From NCBI RefSeq assembly GCF_003837805.1, contig NZ_RQIT01000018.1, positions 1 to 64,000 on the forward strand: DNA of 64,000 nt, in the 5' to 3' direction. The notes beneath the pieces are model-generated. The model searched no databases and had not been told where the DNA came from. It saw only the letters and a list, made by a program, of their open reading frames with translations. The translations under genes were made by a program, and so were the position numbers. Source of the DNA: Bradyrhizobium sp. RP6. Its GTDB lineage: Bacteria > Pseudomonadota > Alphaproteobacteria > Rhizobiales > Xanthobacteraceae. Of this stretch, positions 43,077 through 52,360 are shown one piece after another (the first letter of the stretch is position 1; each line of letters opens with the position of its first letter).

Positions 43077-43541
43077 TTATGTCATAGAGAGTGCTTCGAG
43101 CGTCACCGGTTGCCGCATGAGCGTCGCTTTGCCGTGACGATGAAACCTGTGTGTCCACGGGTCAAATACCGGGGCGCGCGCCTCGACGAATTCGTTGATA
43201 TCGCGTGTAACCACGATCAGGTCCTGTAAAGCGGCGACGGCTGCGATGAACAAATCCGGTTCTCCGAAGGTGTGGCGGCGCTTGCGCCCCTCGGCGACCA
43301 TCGTTCTCCCTCGAACGATCACGTCCTCCGTGATGCCGAGAACTCGCCCTGCGAACAACGGCCGAAGCGTGTTATCCAGCTCCTCTGCCGCGACAATGAC
43401 TGCGGCATCCTTTCCGTGCACGCGCTGTGGCCCGGACCGTTGGGCCTCTCTGACAATCTGGCTTAGGTGCGTTTTCGCATCCTGAAGGCTCCATCGCCTC
43501 GATTGAAGGCCCTTCTTCGAAGAGGGGCGCTTTGCCGTCAT
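43077..43541 (-). pseudogene. Phd antitoxin-VapC toxin chimera, likely a deletion product
   Basis: One 154-residue frame joins two parts. Residues about 16-56 (RRWSLQDAKTHLSQIVREAQ, then VIVAAEEL) are a Phd/YefM antitoxin N-terminus. Residues about 58-130 are the C-terminal portion of a PIN-domain VapC: TLRPLFAGRVLGI, then EPDLFIAAVAALQDLIVVTRDINEF. The PIN N-terminus with its first catalytic Asp is missing, as is the C-terminus of the antitoxin. The simplest reading is an in-frame deletion of the middle of a phd-vapC operon. It may still bind DNA but should be nuclease-dead. Confidence 0.75.
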
Positions 43542-43597
43542 GTCGCTCTTTCTGGTCGGATCAACCAGATTTTAGAATATCCGAACTTGTCGACAAA

Positions 43598-43634
43598 GCA
43601 AGACGGGCACGCCTTCGCGTGAAGGCATGCCCGC
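43598..43634 (-). terminator. Terminator after DUF1150/hsp20 unit
   Basis: GGGCACGCCTTC (43605-43616) pairs with GAAGGCATGCCC (43621-43632), 11 pairs with one C-A mismatch, around a GCGT loop. On the minus strand it runs into GTCTTGCTTTG. It is about 30 bp past the DUF1150 stop. The stem-loop matches that at 42978-42997. Confidence 0.7.
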
Positions 43635-43664
43635 TTGAAACTCTATTTATGCGACGCGCGCGCT

Positions 43665-43937
43665 TTAGTGCACGCTCACCGCTTGCAGCTCGTTGCTCCA
43701 GGCGTTGGCGACCGCGGCTTCGCGGCTGTCGGTCAGCATGATCGGCGTGCCGTCGGCGGCGTGGAGCGCGAAAAGCTTGAGGCCCGGCGCAATCTTGGGC
43801 GCCTCGGGGAACAGGTCCGGCACGTCCTCGGAACGGATCTGCTTCACATAGGCGATATGGCCTTCGCCCAGGGTTGCCAGTGTCTCCGGAGAGACGTTCT
43901 TGGCTTCGTATTCGAACGCAACGTGACCTTCACTCAT
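43665..43937 (-). CDS. DUF1150 family protein
   Basis: 90 residues, acidic. The segments LATLGEGHIAYVKQIRSEDVPDLFPEA and GLKLFALHAADGTPIMLTDSREAAVANAWSNEL are the DUF1150 family signature, found almost only in alphaproteobacteria and usually next to small heat shock genes. It follows hsp20 by about 50 bp on the same strand and is probably co-induced by heat. Its molecular role is not known. Confidence 0.9.
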   Translation of the reverse strand: MSEGHVAFEYEAKNVSPETLATLGEGHIAYVKQIRSEDVPDLFPEAPKIAPGLKLFALHAADGTPIMLTDSREAAVANAWSNELQAVSVH

Positions 43938-43987
43938 GGTCTCGACTCCTCTGGAACACTAAGCGGTCGAGTCCGCTACTCGTTCCA

Positions 43988-44413
43988 TTATTCGTGCTCA
44001 TTGATAGCGATTGTCTTAACGATCCTATCCGGTTCTGGCCGGGCCAGATCGATCGACAACAGCCCGTTCTTCAGATCCGCACCCAGCACCAGCATCCCCT
44101 CCGCCAGCACGAAGGTGCGCTGGAAGTGGCGCGCGGCGATGCCGCGATGGATGTATTGCCGAGACTTGTCGTCCTGCTGCCGCCCGCGGATCACGAGCTG
44201 GTTTTCCTCAATGGTTACATCGAGTTGGTCGCGGGTGAATCCGGCGACCGCCAGCGTGATGCGCAAACGCTCGGGCTGGCCGTCCGCGCCGCCGCACCTC
44301 TCGATATTGTAGGGAGGGTAGCCGTCGGCGCCTTTGACGACGCGGTCGAGCACACGCTCGATCTCGTCGAAGCCCAGCAGAAAGGGACTGGAGAGCGTTG
44401 GAACACGAGACAT
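43988..44413 (-). CDS. Small heat shock protein, Hsp20 family
   Basis: 141-residue ATP-independent holdase. The alpha-crystallin core is PPYNIERCGGADGQPERLRITLAVAGFTRDQLDVTIEENQLVIRGRQQDD, with the end motif GMLVLGADLKNGLLSIDL (A-x-x-x-n-G-x-L). The N-terminus MSRVPTLSSPFLLGFDEIERVLDRV is typical of class A rhizobial Hsp20/IbpA. The leader is a ROSE-like thermometer (separate entry), so translation should rise with temperature. Confidence 0.93.
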   Translation of the reverse strand: MSRVPTLSSPFLLGFDEIERVLDRVVKGADGYPPYNIERCGGADGQPERLRITLAVAGFTRDQLDVTIEENQLVIRGRQQDDKSRQYIHRGIAARHFQRTFVLAEGMLVLGADLKNGLLSIDLARPEPDRIVKTIAINEHE

Positions 44414-44511
44414 AGTTTACAAAGTCCTCGCAGAAGCGACTTTGGTGTTTCAGGGCCCGTAGTGGCACCCCTTGACCAGCAATATGGGCACGTTCTGCTG
44501 TGGGTTCAAGG
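44414..44511 (-). promoter_or_regulatory. ROSE-like RNA thermometer of hsp20
   Basis: In the 5' leader, CAAAGTC (44444-44438) pairs perfectly with GACTTTG (44426-44420). Between them TCGCT matches the conserved U(U/C)GCU of ROSE and faces GAGGA, the Shine-Dalgarno site, with an unpaired G as in known ROSE hairpins. A second stem further up pairs CCTTGAAC with GTCAAGG (44470-44511) and CAGCA with TGCTG inside. The start codon is 44413. Heat would melt the hairpin. Confidence 0.75.
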
Positions 44512-44685
44512 ACGTAGCCGGAGGCTGTGGACGGGCATTGCGCCCTCGGATAGTCGCGGATCGTCGCGGCCGGGCTTGTCCTGGCATGACGACTCTGTCG
44601 CTGAATATTCTCTAGTGAAAACAACCCCCGTTCTACTGTGCATGGGGTTGTTTTCGCACTTTGGCGTTTGGCTCTGCGGAACCCC

Positions 44686-45774
<1,089 letters not shown>

Positions 45775-45787
45775 GAAAACTCGCTTC

Positions 45788-46636
45788 TTACTTTTCCGTC
45801 TCGACCAGTCCGCGCACGAACAGCTTCTGCATGACCACGACGACGAACACCGGCGGCAGCATCGCCAGCACGGCGGTCGCCATCACGATCGGCCATTCGG
45901 TCAGCGCGTCGGTGGTGGTGATCATCTTGCGGATGCCGATCTGGATGGTCTGCATGTCGTCGCGCGTGGTGATCAGCAGCGGCCAGAGATACTGATTCCA
46001 GCCGAGGATGAACAGGATCACGAACAGCGCCGCCATGTTGGTGCGCGACAGCGGCAGCAGCGTATCCCAGAAGAAGCGGAAGGGGCCTGCGCCGTCGATG
46101 CGCGAGGCCTCCAGGAGCTCGTCCGGAACGGTCATGAAGAACTGGCGGAACAGCAGCGTCGCGGTGGCCGAGGCGATCAGCGGCAGCGACAGGCCGGCAT
46201 AGCTGTCGAGCATGTGCAGGTCGGCGACGATCTTGTAGGTCGGATAGATGCGGACCTCGACCGGCAGCATCAGGGTGATGAAGATCAGCCAGAACAGCGC
46301 CATCCGGAACGGGAAGCGGAAATACACGATCGCATAGGCCGAGATGATCGAGATCGCGATCTTGCCGACCGCGATCAAGAGCGCCATCACCAGCGAGTTC
46401 AGCATCATGTTGCCGACCGGCTCGCGGGTCGAGCCGCTCGTGCCGACGAAGATCGTCTGGTAGTAAGTCTCGAAGAAATGACCGCCCGGCAGCAGCGACA
46501 TCTGGCCGTTGGCGATCACCGCGTTGTCCTGCGTGGAGGCGATGAAGGCGAGATAGACCGGGAAGGCGACGATCGCGATTCCGATCCAGAGGATGATGTG
46601 GGCGATGTAGCGCCGGAAGCCTTCTTCCTCGACCAT
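45788..46636 (-). CDS. ugpE: Glycerol-3-phosphate ABC transporter permease
   Basis: 282-residue inner membrane permease with six helices. The EAA loop is EASRIDGAGPFRFFWDTLLPLSRTNMAALFVILFI (about 190-225), which contacts UgpC. ATG 46636 overlaps the ugpA stop by one base (TGATG), indicating coupled translation. The frame is open upstream but that is ugpA's shadow. It is typical of the MalG-type second permease. Confidence 0.92.
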   Translation of the reverse strand: MVEEEGFRRYIAHIILWIGIAIVAFPVYLAFIASTQDNAVIANGQMSLLPGGHFFETYYQTIFVGTSGSTREPVGNMMLNSLVMALLIAVGKIAISIISAYAIVYFRFPFRMALFWLIFITLMLPVEVRIYPTYKIVADLHMLDSYAGLSLPLIASATATLLFRQFFMTVPDELLEASRIDGAGPFRFFWDTLLPLSRTNMAALFVILFILGWNQYLWPLLITTRDDMQTIQIGIRKMITTTDALTEWPIVMATAVLAMLPPVFVVVVMQKLFVRGLVETEK

Positions 46637-47517
46637 CAGTAGGTCACCTTGCGTTCGACGAAGCGGAACTGGATGCCCGTCAGCACGATGACCATGATCA
46701 TCAGGATCACCGACTGCGCCGCGGAGCTGCCGAGATTTCCGCCGAGCAGGCCGTCGGTATAGACCTTGTAGACCAGCGTCTCGGTCGACTTGCCGGGGCC
46801 GCCCCGGGTCATGGTGTCGATGATGCCGAACGTGTCGAAGAACGCGTAGACGATGTTGACGACCAGGAGGAAGAAGATGGTCGGCGACAGCAGCGGGAAG
46901 GTCACGGTCCAGAACCGCCGCATCGGCCGCGCGCCGTCGATCGCGGCGGCCTCGAGCACGCTCTTCGGGATGCTCTGCAGGCCGGCGAGGAAGAACAGGA
47001 AATTGTAGGAGATCTGCTTCCAGGCGGCGGCGAGGATGATCAGCGCGGCGGCCTGGTCGCCGTCGAGCAGCGGATTCCAGTCGATGCCGAGCGCGCGCAG
47101 ATAGCGCGAGAGCACGCCGAGCGAGGGATGCAGCATGAAAATCCAGAGCACGCCGACGACCGGCGGCGCCACCGCATAGGGCCAGATCAGAAGCGTGCGG
47201 TAGAGCATCGAGCCGCGCAGCGGCTTGTCCGCCATCACCGCGAGCAGCAGCGCAAACGACAGCGACGACACCGCGATCGCGAAGGAGAAGAAGAAGGTGC
47301 GCAGGATCGCCTCGAAATAGGCGGGCTCCTTGAACAGGTCGATATAGTTCTCGAACCAGACGAAGCTGGTCGAGAGGCCGAAGGCGTCCTGGAGCAGGAA
47401 GGACTGGATCACCGCCTGCAACGCCGGCCAGTAGAAGAAAATCAGGACGATCGCGAGCTGCGGCGCAACCAGCGCGTAGGGCAATAGCTTCGACTGGAAA
47501 ATGGCTTGCTTTTGCAT
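46636..47517 (-). CDS. ugpA: Glycerol-3-phosphate ABC transporter permease
   Basis: 293-residue permease, the MalF-type partner, with six helices (PYALVAPQLAIVLIFFYWPALQAVIQSFLLQDAFG is the first). The EAA loop reads EAAAIDGARPMRRFWTVTFPLLSPTIFFLLVV. It forms the membrane channel with UgpE. It lies 50 bp after ugpB. Confidence 0.92.
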   Translation of the reverse strand: MQKQAIFQSKLLPYALVAPQLAIVLIFFYWPALQAVIQSFLLQDAFGLSTSFVWFENYIDLFKEPAYFEAILRTFFFSFAIAVSSLSFALLLAVMADKPLRGSMLYRTLLIWPYAVAPPVVGVLWIFMLHPSLGVLSRYLRALGIDWNPLLDGDQAAALIILAAAWKQISYNFLFFLAGLQSIPKSVLEAAAIDGARPMRRFWTVTFPLLSPTIFFLLVVNIVYAFFDTFGIIDTMTRGGPGKSTETLVYKVYTDGLLGGNLGSSAAQSVILMIMVIVLTGIQFRFVERKVTY

Positions 47518-47567
47518 GATGCCCGCAGCAGCGGCAGGCCGGCTTCACCGGCCTGCCGCTTGTCGCC

Positions 47568-48884
47568 TCACTTCACGGCGGTCTTTTCGAACTGCCGCAG
47601 CATGGTGTTGCCGCGCTCGACGGCCGAGTCCAGCGCCTGCTTGGCGGTCTTCTTGCCGGCCAGCGCCTGCTCGATCTCTTCGGCCCAGACGTCGCGGAGC
47701 TGCACCATGTTGCCGAGGCGCAGGCCGCGGGAGTTCTCGGTCGGCTCCTTGTTGGTCAGCTCGAGCAGCGGGGTCTCGAGATAGGGCTGGTCCTTGTAGA
47801 AGCCTTCGGCCTTGGCCTTCTCATACGCGGCCTTGGTGATCGGCAGATAGCCCGATGCCTTGTGGATGTAGACCTGGCGATCGGTGTCCGACAGGAAGGA
47901 AAGGAATTTCGCGACGCCCTTGTAGTCGTCGGCCGGCTTGCCGCCCATCACCCAGAGCGAAGCGCCGCCGATGATCGAGTTCTGCGGCGCGCCCTTCACG
48001 TCGGGATAATAGGGCATCGGCACCGCGGTGAAGTTGAACTTGGCCTGCGCCTTGACGTTACCGAAGAAGGCCGACGAGGTCAGGTAGAGTGGGCATTCGC
48101 CTGACGTGAAGCGGCCTTCGCCGGTGTTGGTGCGGCCGGCATAATCGTAGGTCTTGTCCTTCTGGAGCTCGACCAGCTTCTCGAGGTGCTTGACCTGGAG
48201 CGGTCCGTTGAACTGCAGCACGGTGTCGAAGCCGTCGAGGCCGTTGGCCTTGCTGGCCAGCGGCACGTTGTGCCAGGCGGAGAGCTGCTCGAGATTGACC
48301 CAGGTGACCCAGGAGTTGGAGAAGCCGCAGGTGGGATGGCCGTTGTCGTGCAGCTTCTTGGCGGCGTCGAACACTTCAGGCCAGGTCTTCGGGATCGCGA
48401 CATTCGCCTTCTTCAGCTCGTCGAGGTTGACCCACATCACGGTCGACGACGAGTTGAAGGGGAAGGACAGCATCTCGCCCTTCGAGGTCGAATAGTAGCC
48501 GGTGATCGCGGGCAGATAGGCCTTGGGGTCGAACTTCTCGCCGGTCTCGGCCATCAGCTTGTAGACCGGCTTCACGGCGCCGGTCGCGGCCATCATGGTG
48601 GCGGTGCCGACCTCGAACACCTGCATGATGTGCGGCGCGTTGCCGGCGCGGAACGCCGCGATGCCGGCGTTCATCGTATCGGCGTAGTTGCCCTTGTAGG
48701 TCGGGATCACCTTGTAGTCGCTCTGCGCGGCGTTGAAGTCGTTGGCGAGCTTGACGATAACGTCATTGTTGGCGCCGGTCATCGCGTGCCACCACTGGAT
48801 TTCAGTTACGGCCAGAGCCGGCGAGGCGCCCATGCCAACCGTCATTGCCAATGCGGCAGCCGCGCCAAAGTGTCGAAGAGCCAT
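47568..48884 (-). CDS. ugpB: Glycerol-3-phosphate-binding periplasmic protein
   Basis: 438-residue solute-binding protein. A signal peptide is MALRHFGAAAALAMTVGMGASPALA. The mature start VTEIQWWHAMTGANNDVIVKLANDFNAAQ is that of UgpB. The C-terminus QALDSAVERGNTMLRQFEKTAVK fits too. ATG 48884 is preferred since GGGAGG lies nearby upstream. It captures sn-glycerol-3-phosphate and glycerophosphodiesters, used under phosphate starvation. A PHO-box-like site lies 54 bp upstream. Confidence 0.93.
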   Translation of the reverse strand: MALRHFGAAAALAMTVGMGASPALAVTEIQWWHAMTGANNDVIVKLANDFNAAQSDYKVIPTYKGNYADTMNAGIAAFRAGNAPHIMQVFEVGTATMMAATGAVKPVYKLMAETGEKFDPKAYLPAITGYYSTSKGEMLSFPFNSSSTVMWVNLDELKKANVAIPKTWPEVFDAAKKLHDNGHPTCGFSNSWVTWVNLEQLSAWHNVPLASKANGLDGFDTVLQFNGPLQVKHLEKLVELQKDKTYDYAGRTNTGEGRFTSGECPLYLTSSAFFGNVKAQAKFNFTAVPMPYYPDVKGAPQNSIIGGASLWVMGGKPADDYKGVAKFLSFLSDTDRQVYIHKASGYLPITKAAYEKAKAEGFYKDQPYLETPLLELTNKEPTENSRGLRLGNMVQLRDVWAEEIEQALAGKKTAKQALDSAVERGNTMLRQFEKTAVK

Positions 48885-48937
48885 CAAGAAACCTCCCTTG
48901 CCCGTCACTAAAGAAGCGCTTGCGCTAGCAGCGCCAT

Positions 48938-48955
48938 ATGACGTTCACATGACTG
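48938..48955 (-). promoter_or_regulatory. PHO-box-like operator upstream of ugpB
   Basis: On the minus strand CAGTCAT-GTGA-ACGTCAT is two 7-bp half-sites spaced by four bases, close to the CTGTCAT direct repeats of the PhoB box. It matches 6 of 7 and 5 of 7 bases. The site is 54 bp before the ugpB start, as expected for PhoB activation. Confidence 0.5.
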
Positions 48956-49339
48956 TGTAAGCGGCCGAAACGAAAGCGGCAAGCGCTGGAAAAGGGAAGC
49001 CGTCAAATAGGCGAATGCGCAGCGACAGCCGCAGCCGTTCGCGCTGCACAGGCGTACGCGCGCCGCAGTGCGGCATTGGCGAATGTGGGAAGGTGAGCGC
49101 CGTCAGCGCCGAATGACGCTGGGCGGAATGGACGCAGCTCCGGTCTCTCTTAACCTCTGCCGCTCTCGTCCACCGAAGCCTTGGCGAAGGCGGATGCGGG
49201 AGAGGTCGCGCCGAAGGCGCGGGTGAGGGCTTTCTCCTCTTGGGGGTAGTCCCATTGCGGAGACACCCTCTCCCCAGCCCTCCCCCGCAAGCGCGGGAGG
49301 GAGCGCACCTGGGCGCTGCCGCTCGATCTCTGTCTTATC
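48956..49339. other. Gene-free stretch with G+C-rich repeats
   Basis: About 385 bp between ugpB and the CoA-transferase gene, beyond the PHO box. It carries a common Bradyrhizobium repeat (CCCTCTCCCC...CTCCCCCGCAAGCGCGGGAGGGAG, about 49266-49303, with CTCCCCCGC/GCGGGAGG arms) and a similar GGTCGCGCC...GGCGCGGGTGAGGG stretch around 49205. No protein is supported; the hairpin may terminate ugp-opposed transcription. Confidence 0.4.
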
Positions 49340-50542
49340 TCAGCGCTTGCGCTCGGGGCCGCAGACCGTGCCCTTCTGGACCATCGTGTCGATCTCGGCC
49401 TTGGAGTAACCGAACTCGCCGAGCACCTCCGCCGCGTGCTGGCTGAATTTCGGCGGCAGGCGGCGCAGGCTCGGCTTTGAGCGATCGAGCCGGATCGGTG
49501 ACGCCACGCCCTTGTACCAGTCCTTCTCGATAATATCGCCGCGGTAGAGCGTGTGCGGGTTGGTCAACGCCTGGTCGATCTTCTGCACGGGGCCAGCGGG
49601 CAGGCCTGCCGCGAGCAGGCGATTGCACAGCGGCTCGGCCTCGTGCTGGCTGAACACCGCGGCAAGCTCGGCGCGCAGCAGCTCGCGATTGGCGATGCGG
49701 TCCTTGTTGCGGGCAAAGCGCGGGTCGGTGCCGAGCTCGGGCTTGCCGATCTCCTTGGCCAGCTTGCGGAAGGTGCCGTCATTGCCGACGCCGATGAAGA
49801 TGTCGTCGGTCTTGGTCGGGAAAATCGCGTAGGGCACGAGGTTCGGGTGCTCGTTGCCGGTGAGGCTCGGCGGCTTGCCATGCATGAAATAGTTCGCGGT
49901 GTGCGGATGCATGATGGCAAGACCGGTCTCGTACAGGGTCGTTTCCAGGAACTGGCCCTTGCCGGAGCGCTGCCGCTCCGACAGCGCCATCAGGATGCCG
50001 ATCGCGGCATAAAGTCCGGTGGTGATGTCGACCAAGGGCACGCCGATCCGCATCGGACCGCTCTCGGGCGAGCCGGTCGCCGCGATCATGCCGGTCATGG
50101 CCTGGATGATGGCGTCGTAGCCGGGATTGCCGCCGCGCGGGCCGTCGGCGCCGAAGCCGCAGATGCGGCAATGCACGAGGCGCGGGAATTTTTCGCGCAA
50201 GCTCTCGTTGCCGATGCCCCATTTCTCCAGCGTGCCCGGCTTGAAATTCTCGATCAGGACGTCGGCGGTCTCCAGCATCTTGAGCAGCACGGCGCGGCCG
50301 CCCTCGGAGGCGAGGTCGAGGCCGATCGAGCGCTTGTTGCGGTTGATGCCGACGAAATAGGCCGCATCCTCCTCGTGGAAGGGAGGGCCCCATTCGCGCA
50401 CCTCGTCGCCCGCGGGTGGCTCGACCTTGATCACGTCGGCGCCATGGTCGGCGAGGATCTGGGTGCAGTAGGGACCGCCGAGCACGCGCGTGAGATCGAT
50501 GACTCGCAGTCCGCTCATTGCGCCCGTTGCTGCTTCAGTCAT
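49340..50542 (-). CDS. CaiB/BaiF-type CoA-transferase
   Basis: 400-residue class III CoA-transferase. Motifs: LRVIDLTRVLGGPYCTQILADHGADVIKVEPPAGDEVREWGPPF (N-terminus), IGLDLASEGGRAVLLKMLETADVLIENFKPGT and the catalytic Asp in a NPGYDAIIQAMTGM segment. It moves CoA between acids; the substrate (oxalate, carnitine, succinate or similar) is not evident. ATG 50542 (MTEAATGAMSG) is chosen because upstream residues are not conserved. Confidence 0.88.
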   Translation of the reverse strand: MTEAATGAMSGLRVIDLTRVLGGPYCTQILADHGADVIKVEPPAGDEVREWGPPFHEEDAAYFVGINRNKRSIGLDLASEGGRAVLLKMLETADVLIENFKPGTLEKWGIGNESLREKFPRLVHCRICGFGADGPRGGNPGYDAIIQAMTGMIAATGSPESGPMRIGVPLVDITTGLYAAIGILMALSERQRSGKGQFLETTLYETGLAIMHPHTANYFMHGKPPSLTGNEHPNLVPYAIFPTKTDDIFIGVGNDGTFRKLAKEIGKPELGTDPRFARNKDRIANRELLRAELAAVFSQHEAEPLCNRLLAAGLPAGPVQKIDQALTNPHTLYRGDIIEKDWYKGVASPIRLDRSKPSLRRLPPKFSQHAAEVLGEFGYSKAEIDTMVQKGTVCGPERKR

Positions 50543-50715
50543 GCCTTCGCTTCTCCTGTGTCGAGGTTCGGTCACAGGCCTAGCGAGGTTTGCCAGGAGC
50601 AGCAATGGCTCCTGGCGTGGGGCTGCATGCGCTGTCGCGCGTCAATGCCGCGGCGTGGCAAAACGACGAAGGCCGGCCCGAGGGGGATCCCGGGCCAGCC
50701 CATCCGCACTTTCGA

Positions 50716-51141
50716 TCAGACCACCGTCAGGCGAACATCGACATTGCCGCGCGTGGCATTGGAGTAGGGGCACACCTGATGCGCCTTCGCGACCAGCGCC
50801 TCGGCTTCCGCGCGGCCAAGGCCCGGCAGCGAGACGGCGAGGTCGATGTCGAGGCCGAAGCCGCCTTCGGAGCGCGGTCCGATGCCGACGGTCGAGGTGA
50901 CGGAGGCGTCGGCCGGAACCTTCGGGCCGCCCTGCGACGCCACGAACTTCATCGCGCCGATGAAGCAGGCGGCATAGCCGGCCGCAAACAGCTGCTCGGG
51001 ATTGTTGCCGGCGCCGCCACCGCCGCCGAGCTCCTTCGGCGTGGTGAGCTTGACGTCGAGCGCGCCGTCGAGGGTCGCAGCATGGCCGTCGCGGCCGCCG
51101 GTGGCTTTTGCGCTGGTCTTGTAGAGGACGTTCACGGACAT
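50716..51141 (-). CDS. ohr: Organic hydroperoxide resistance protein Ohr
   Basis: 141-residue OsmC-family peroxidase that reduces organic hydroperoxides with two Cys. Cys59 is in NNPEQLFAAGYAACFIGAMK, and Cys124 in AHQVCPYSNATRGNVDV. The N-terminus SVNVLYKTSAKATGGRDG is typical. It is divergent from ohrR, and three AATT-containing inverted repeats lie in between. Confidence 0.95.
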   Translation of the reverse strand: MSVNVLYKTSAKATGGRDGHAATLDGALDVKLTTPKELGGGGGAGNNPEQLFAAGYAACFIGAMKFVASQGGPKVPADASVTSTVGIGPRSEGGFGLDIDLAVSLPGLGRAEAEALVAKAHQVCPYSNATRGNVDVRLTVV

Positions 51142-51187
51142 TGTGGTCTCCCTGGGGTTTTGGGATGGTACGCGATCTTTATTGCAG

Positions 51188-51244
51188 GCAATTAGATTGC
51201 GCGCAATTGAAATTGCGGCGTCTCACATTTAATTGTTCGCAATT
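51188..51244. promoter_or_regulatory. Three inverted repeats, likely OhrR operators
   Basis: GCAATTAGATTGC (51188-51200), GCAATTGAAATTGC (51203-51216, a perfect 6-bp arm pair) and AATTGTTCGCAATT (51231-51244). They resemble the AATT-core OhrR boxes and lie in the 156-bp gap shared by ohr and ohrR. Confidence 0.65.
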
Positions 51245-51297
51245 GAATGTGCCGCCGACCGGCCTCACAATTCGGCCGAACCTCGTGAGATTTTGCA

Positions 51298-51759
51298 ATG
51301 GCCCGGAAACCATCGGCAGCGGACGCGCCGCTGCGGCTCGACAACCAGATCTGCTTCGCAGTCTATTCCGCCGCGCATGCCTTCAACCGCGTCTACAAGC
51401 CGCTGCTCGACGGGCTCGGCCTGACTTATCCGCAATATCTCGTCATGCTGGTGCTGTGGGAGCGCGACGACGTGCCGGTCAAGGACATCGGCGAGAAGCT
51501 GTTCCTGGATTCGGGCACGCTGACGCCGCTGCTCAAGCGGCTCGAGGCCGCCCATCTCGTCAAGCGCAGCCGCTCGCGCGAGGACGAGCGTCAGGTGCTG
51601 ATCGCGCTGACGCCGCAGGGCCATGCACTGAAGGAAAAGGCACGCAGCGTGCCGCAGTCGATCCTGGCGGCGTCGGACTGCTCGGTGTCGGAGCTGGTCG
51701 CGATGAAGGACGGGATCGTCGCGTTGCGCGACAGGCTGAATGCGGTGATTGGGGAGTAG
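51298..51759 (+). CDS. ohrR: Organic peroxide sensor and repressor OhrR
   Basis: 153-residue MarR-family repressor. The peroxide-sensing Cys19 lies in LDNQICFAVYSAAHAFNR. The winged helix is VKDIGEKLFLDSGTLTPLLKRLEAAHLVKRSRSREDERQVLIALTPQG. Oxidation by organic peroxides would release the ohr promoter. Start ATG 51298. Confidence 0.94.
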   Translation: MARKPSAADAPLRLDNQICFAVYSAAHAFNRVYKPLLDGLGLTYPQYLVMLVLWERDDVPVKDIGEKLFLDSGTLTPLLKRLEAAHLVKRSRSREDERQVLIALTPQGHALKEKARSVPQSILAASDCSVSELVAMKDGIVALRDRLNAVIGE

Positions 51760-51776
51760 GGGGCTGCTACGCGCGA

Positions 51777-52013
51777 TCAGAAATGCTTCTTCGCAAATGC
51801 TCGCCCCGAGCCAGATTTGAGATATCGCTCGAATGCGACAGCGCGTGCAGCGTCATCGAACGCAAAATAGGTCCGAATTCGCCAAGGCCCGTATTTCGAG
51901 GTGTGCGACACCTCGCCGGCGTTATGCTTCGCCAAACGGGCTCGTAGGTCGTCCGTGATGCCGACATAGAAATGCTGGGAATCGAGGCTTTCGAGGATAT
52001 AGACGTATTTCAT
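51777..52013 (-). CDS. GIY-YIG domain protein
   Basis: 78 residues. The domain motif is MKYVYILESLDSQHFYVGITDDLRARLAKHN, with the YVYIL and YVGIT strands and Arg. AFERYLKSGSGRAFAKKHF ends it. It belongs to the small UPF0213-like nucleases of unknown role. The ATG 52013 is the only fitting start; a larger open frame upstream extends into a tRNA region. Confidence 0.88.
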   Translation of the reverse strand: MKYVYILESLDSQHFYVGITDDLRARLAKHNAGEVSHTSKYGPWRIRTYFAFDDAARAVAFERYLKSGSGRAFAKKHF

Positions 52014-52189
52014 TCTGCTTCCCCCCAGAGGGCAGGATAGCAGCCTGGAGCCAGTGTGGGGCTTTTGCTCGCGCTCGCAGATAGAGCCCGCCGTCGCCCT
52101 TCGGGCTATGGCGGGGCAGCCTTCACTCACTTCGCTACGAGGGACTTCCCTAGGCTTGCCCAGCCGAAGCTCGCGAAGCGAGCGAAGGC

Positions 52190-52265
<76 letters not shown>

Positions 52266-52360
52266 TTAGTCCTTCACCGGGGTGAACCTGGTTGATCACC
52301 CCAGACCGGCGAGCCGAGCGACTCGCGCGGTGCACCCTTTTTCACAGATCAGGGCTGATC

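Noticed and set aside
42961..43640. CRISPR array from the repeated GCCTTCGCGTGAAGGC
   Set aside because: Only two copies 630 bp apart with a gene between; they are terminators.
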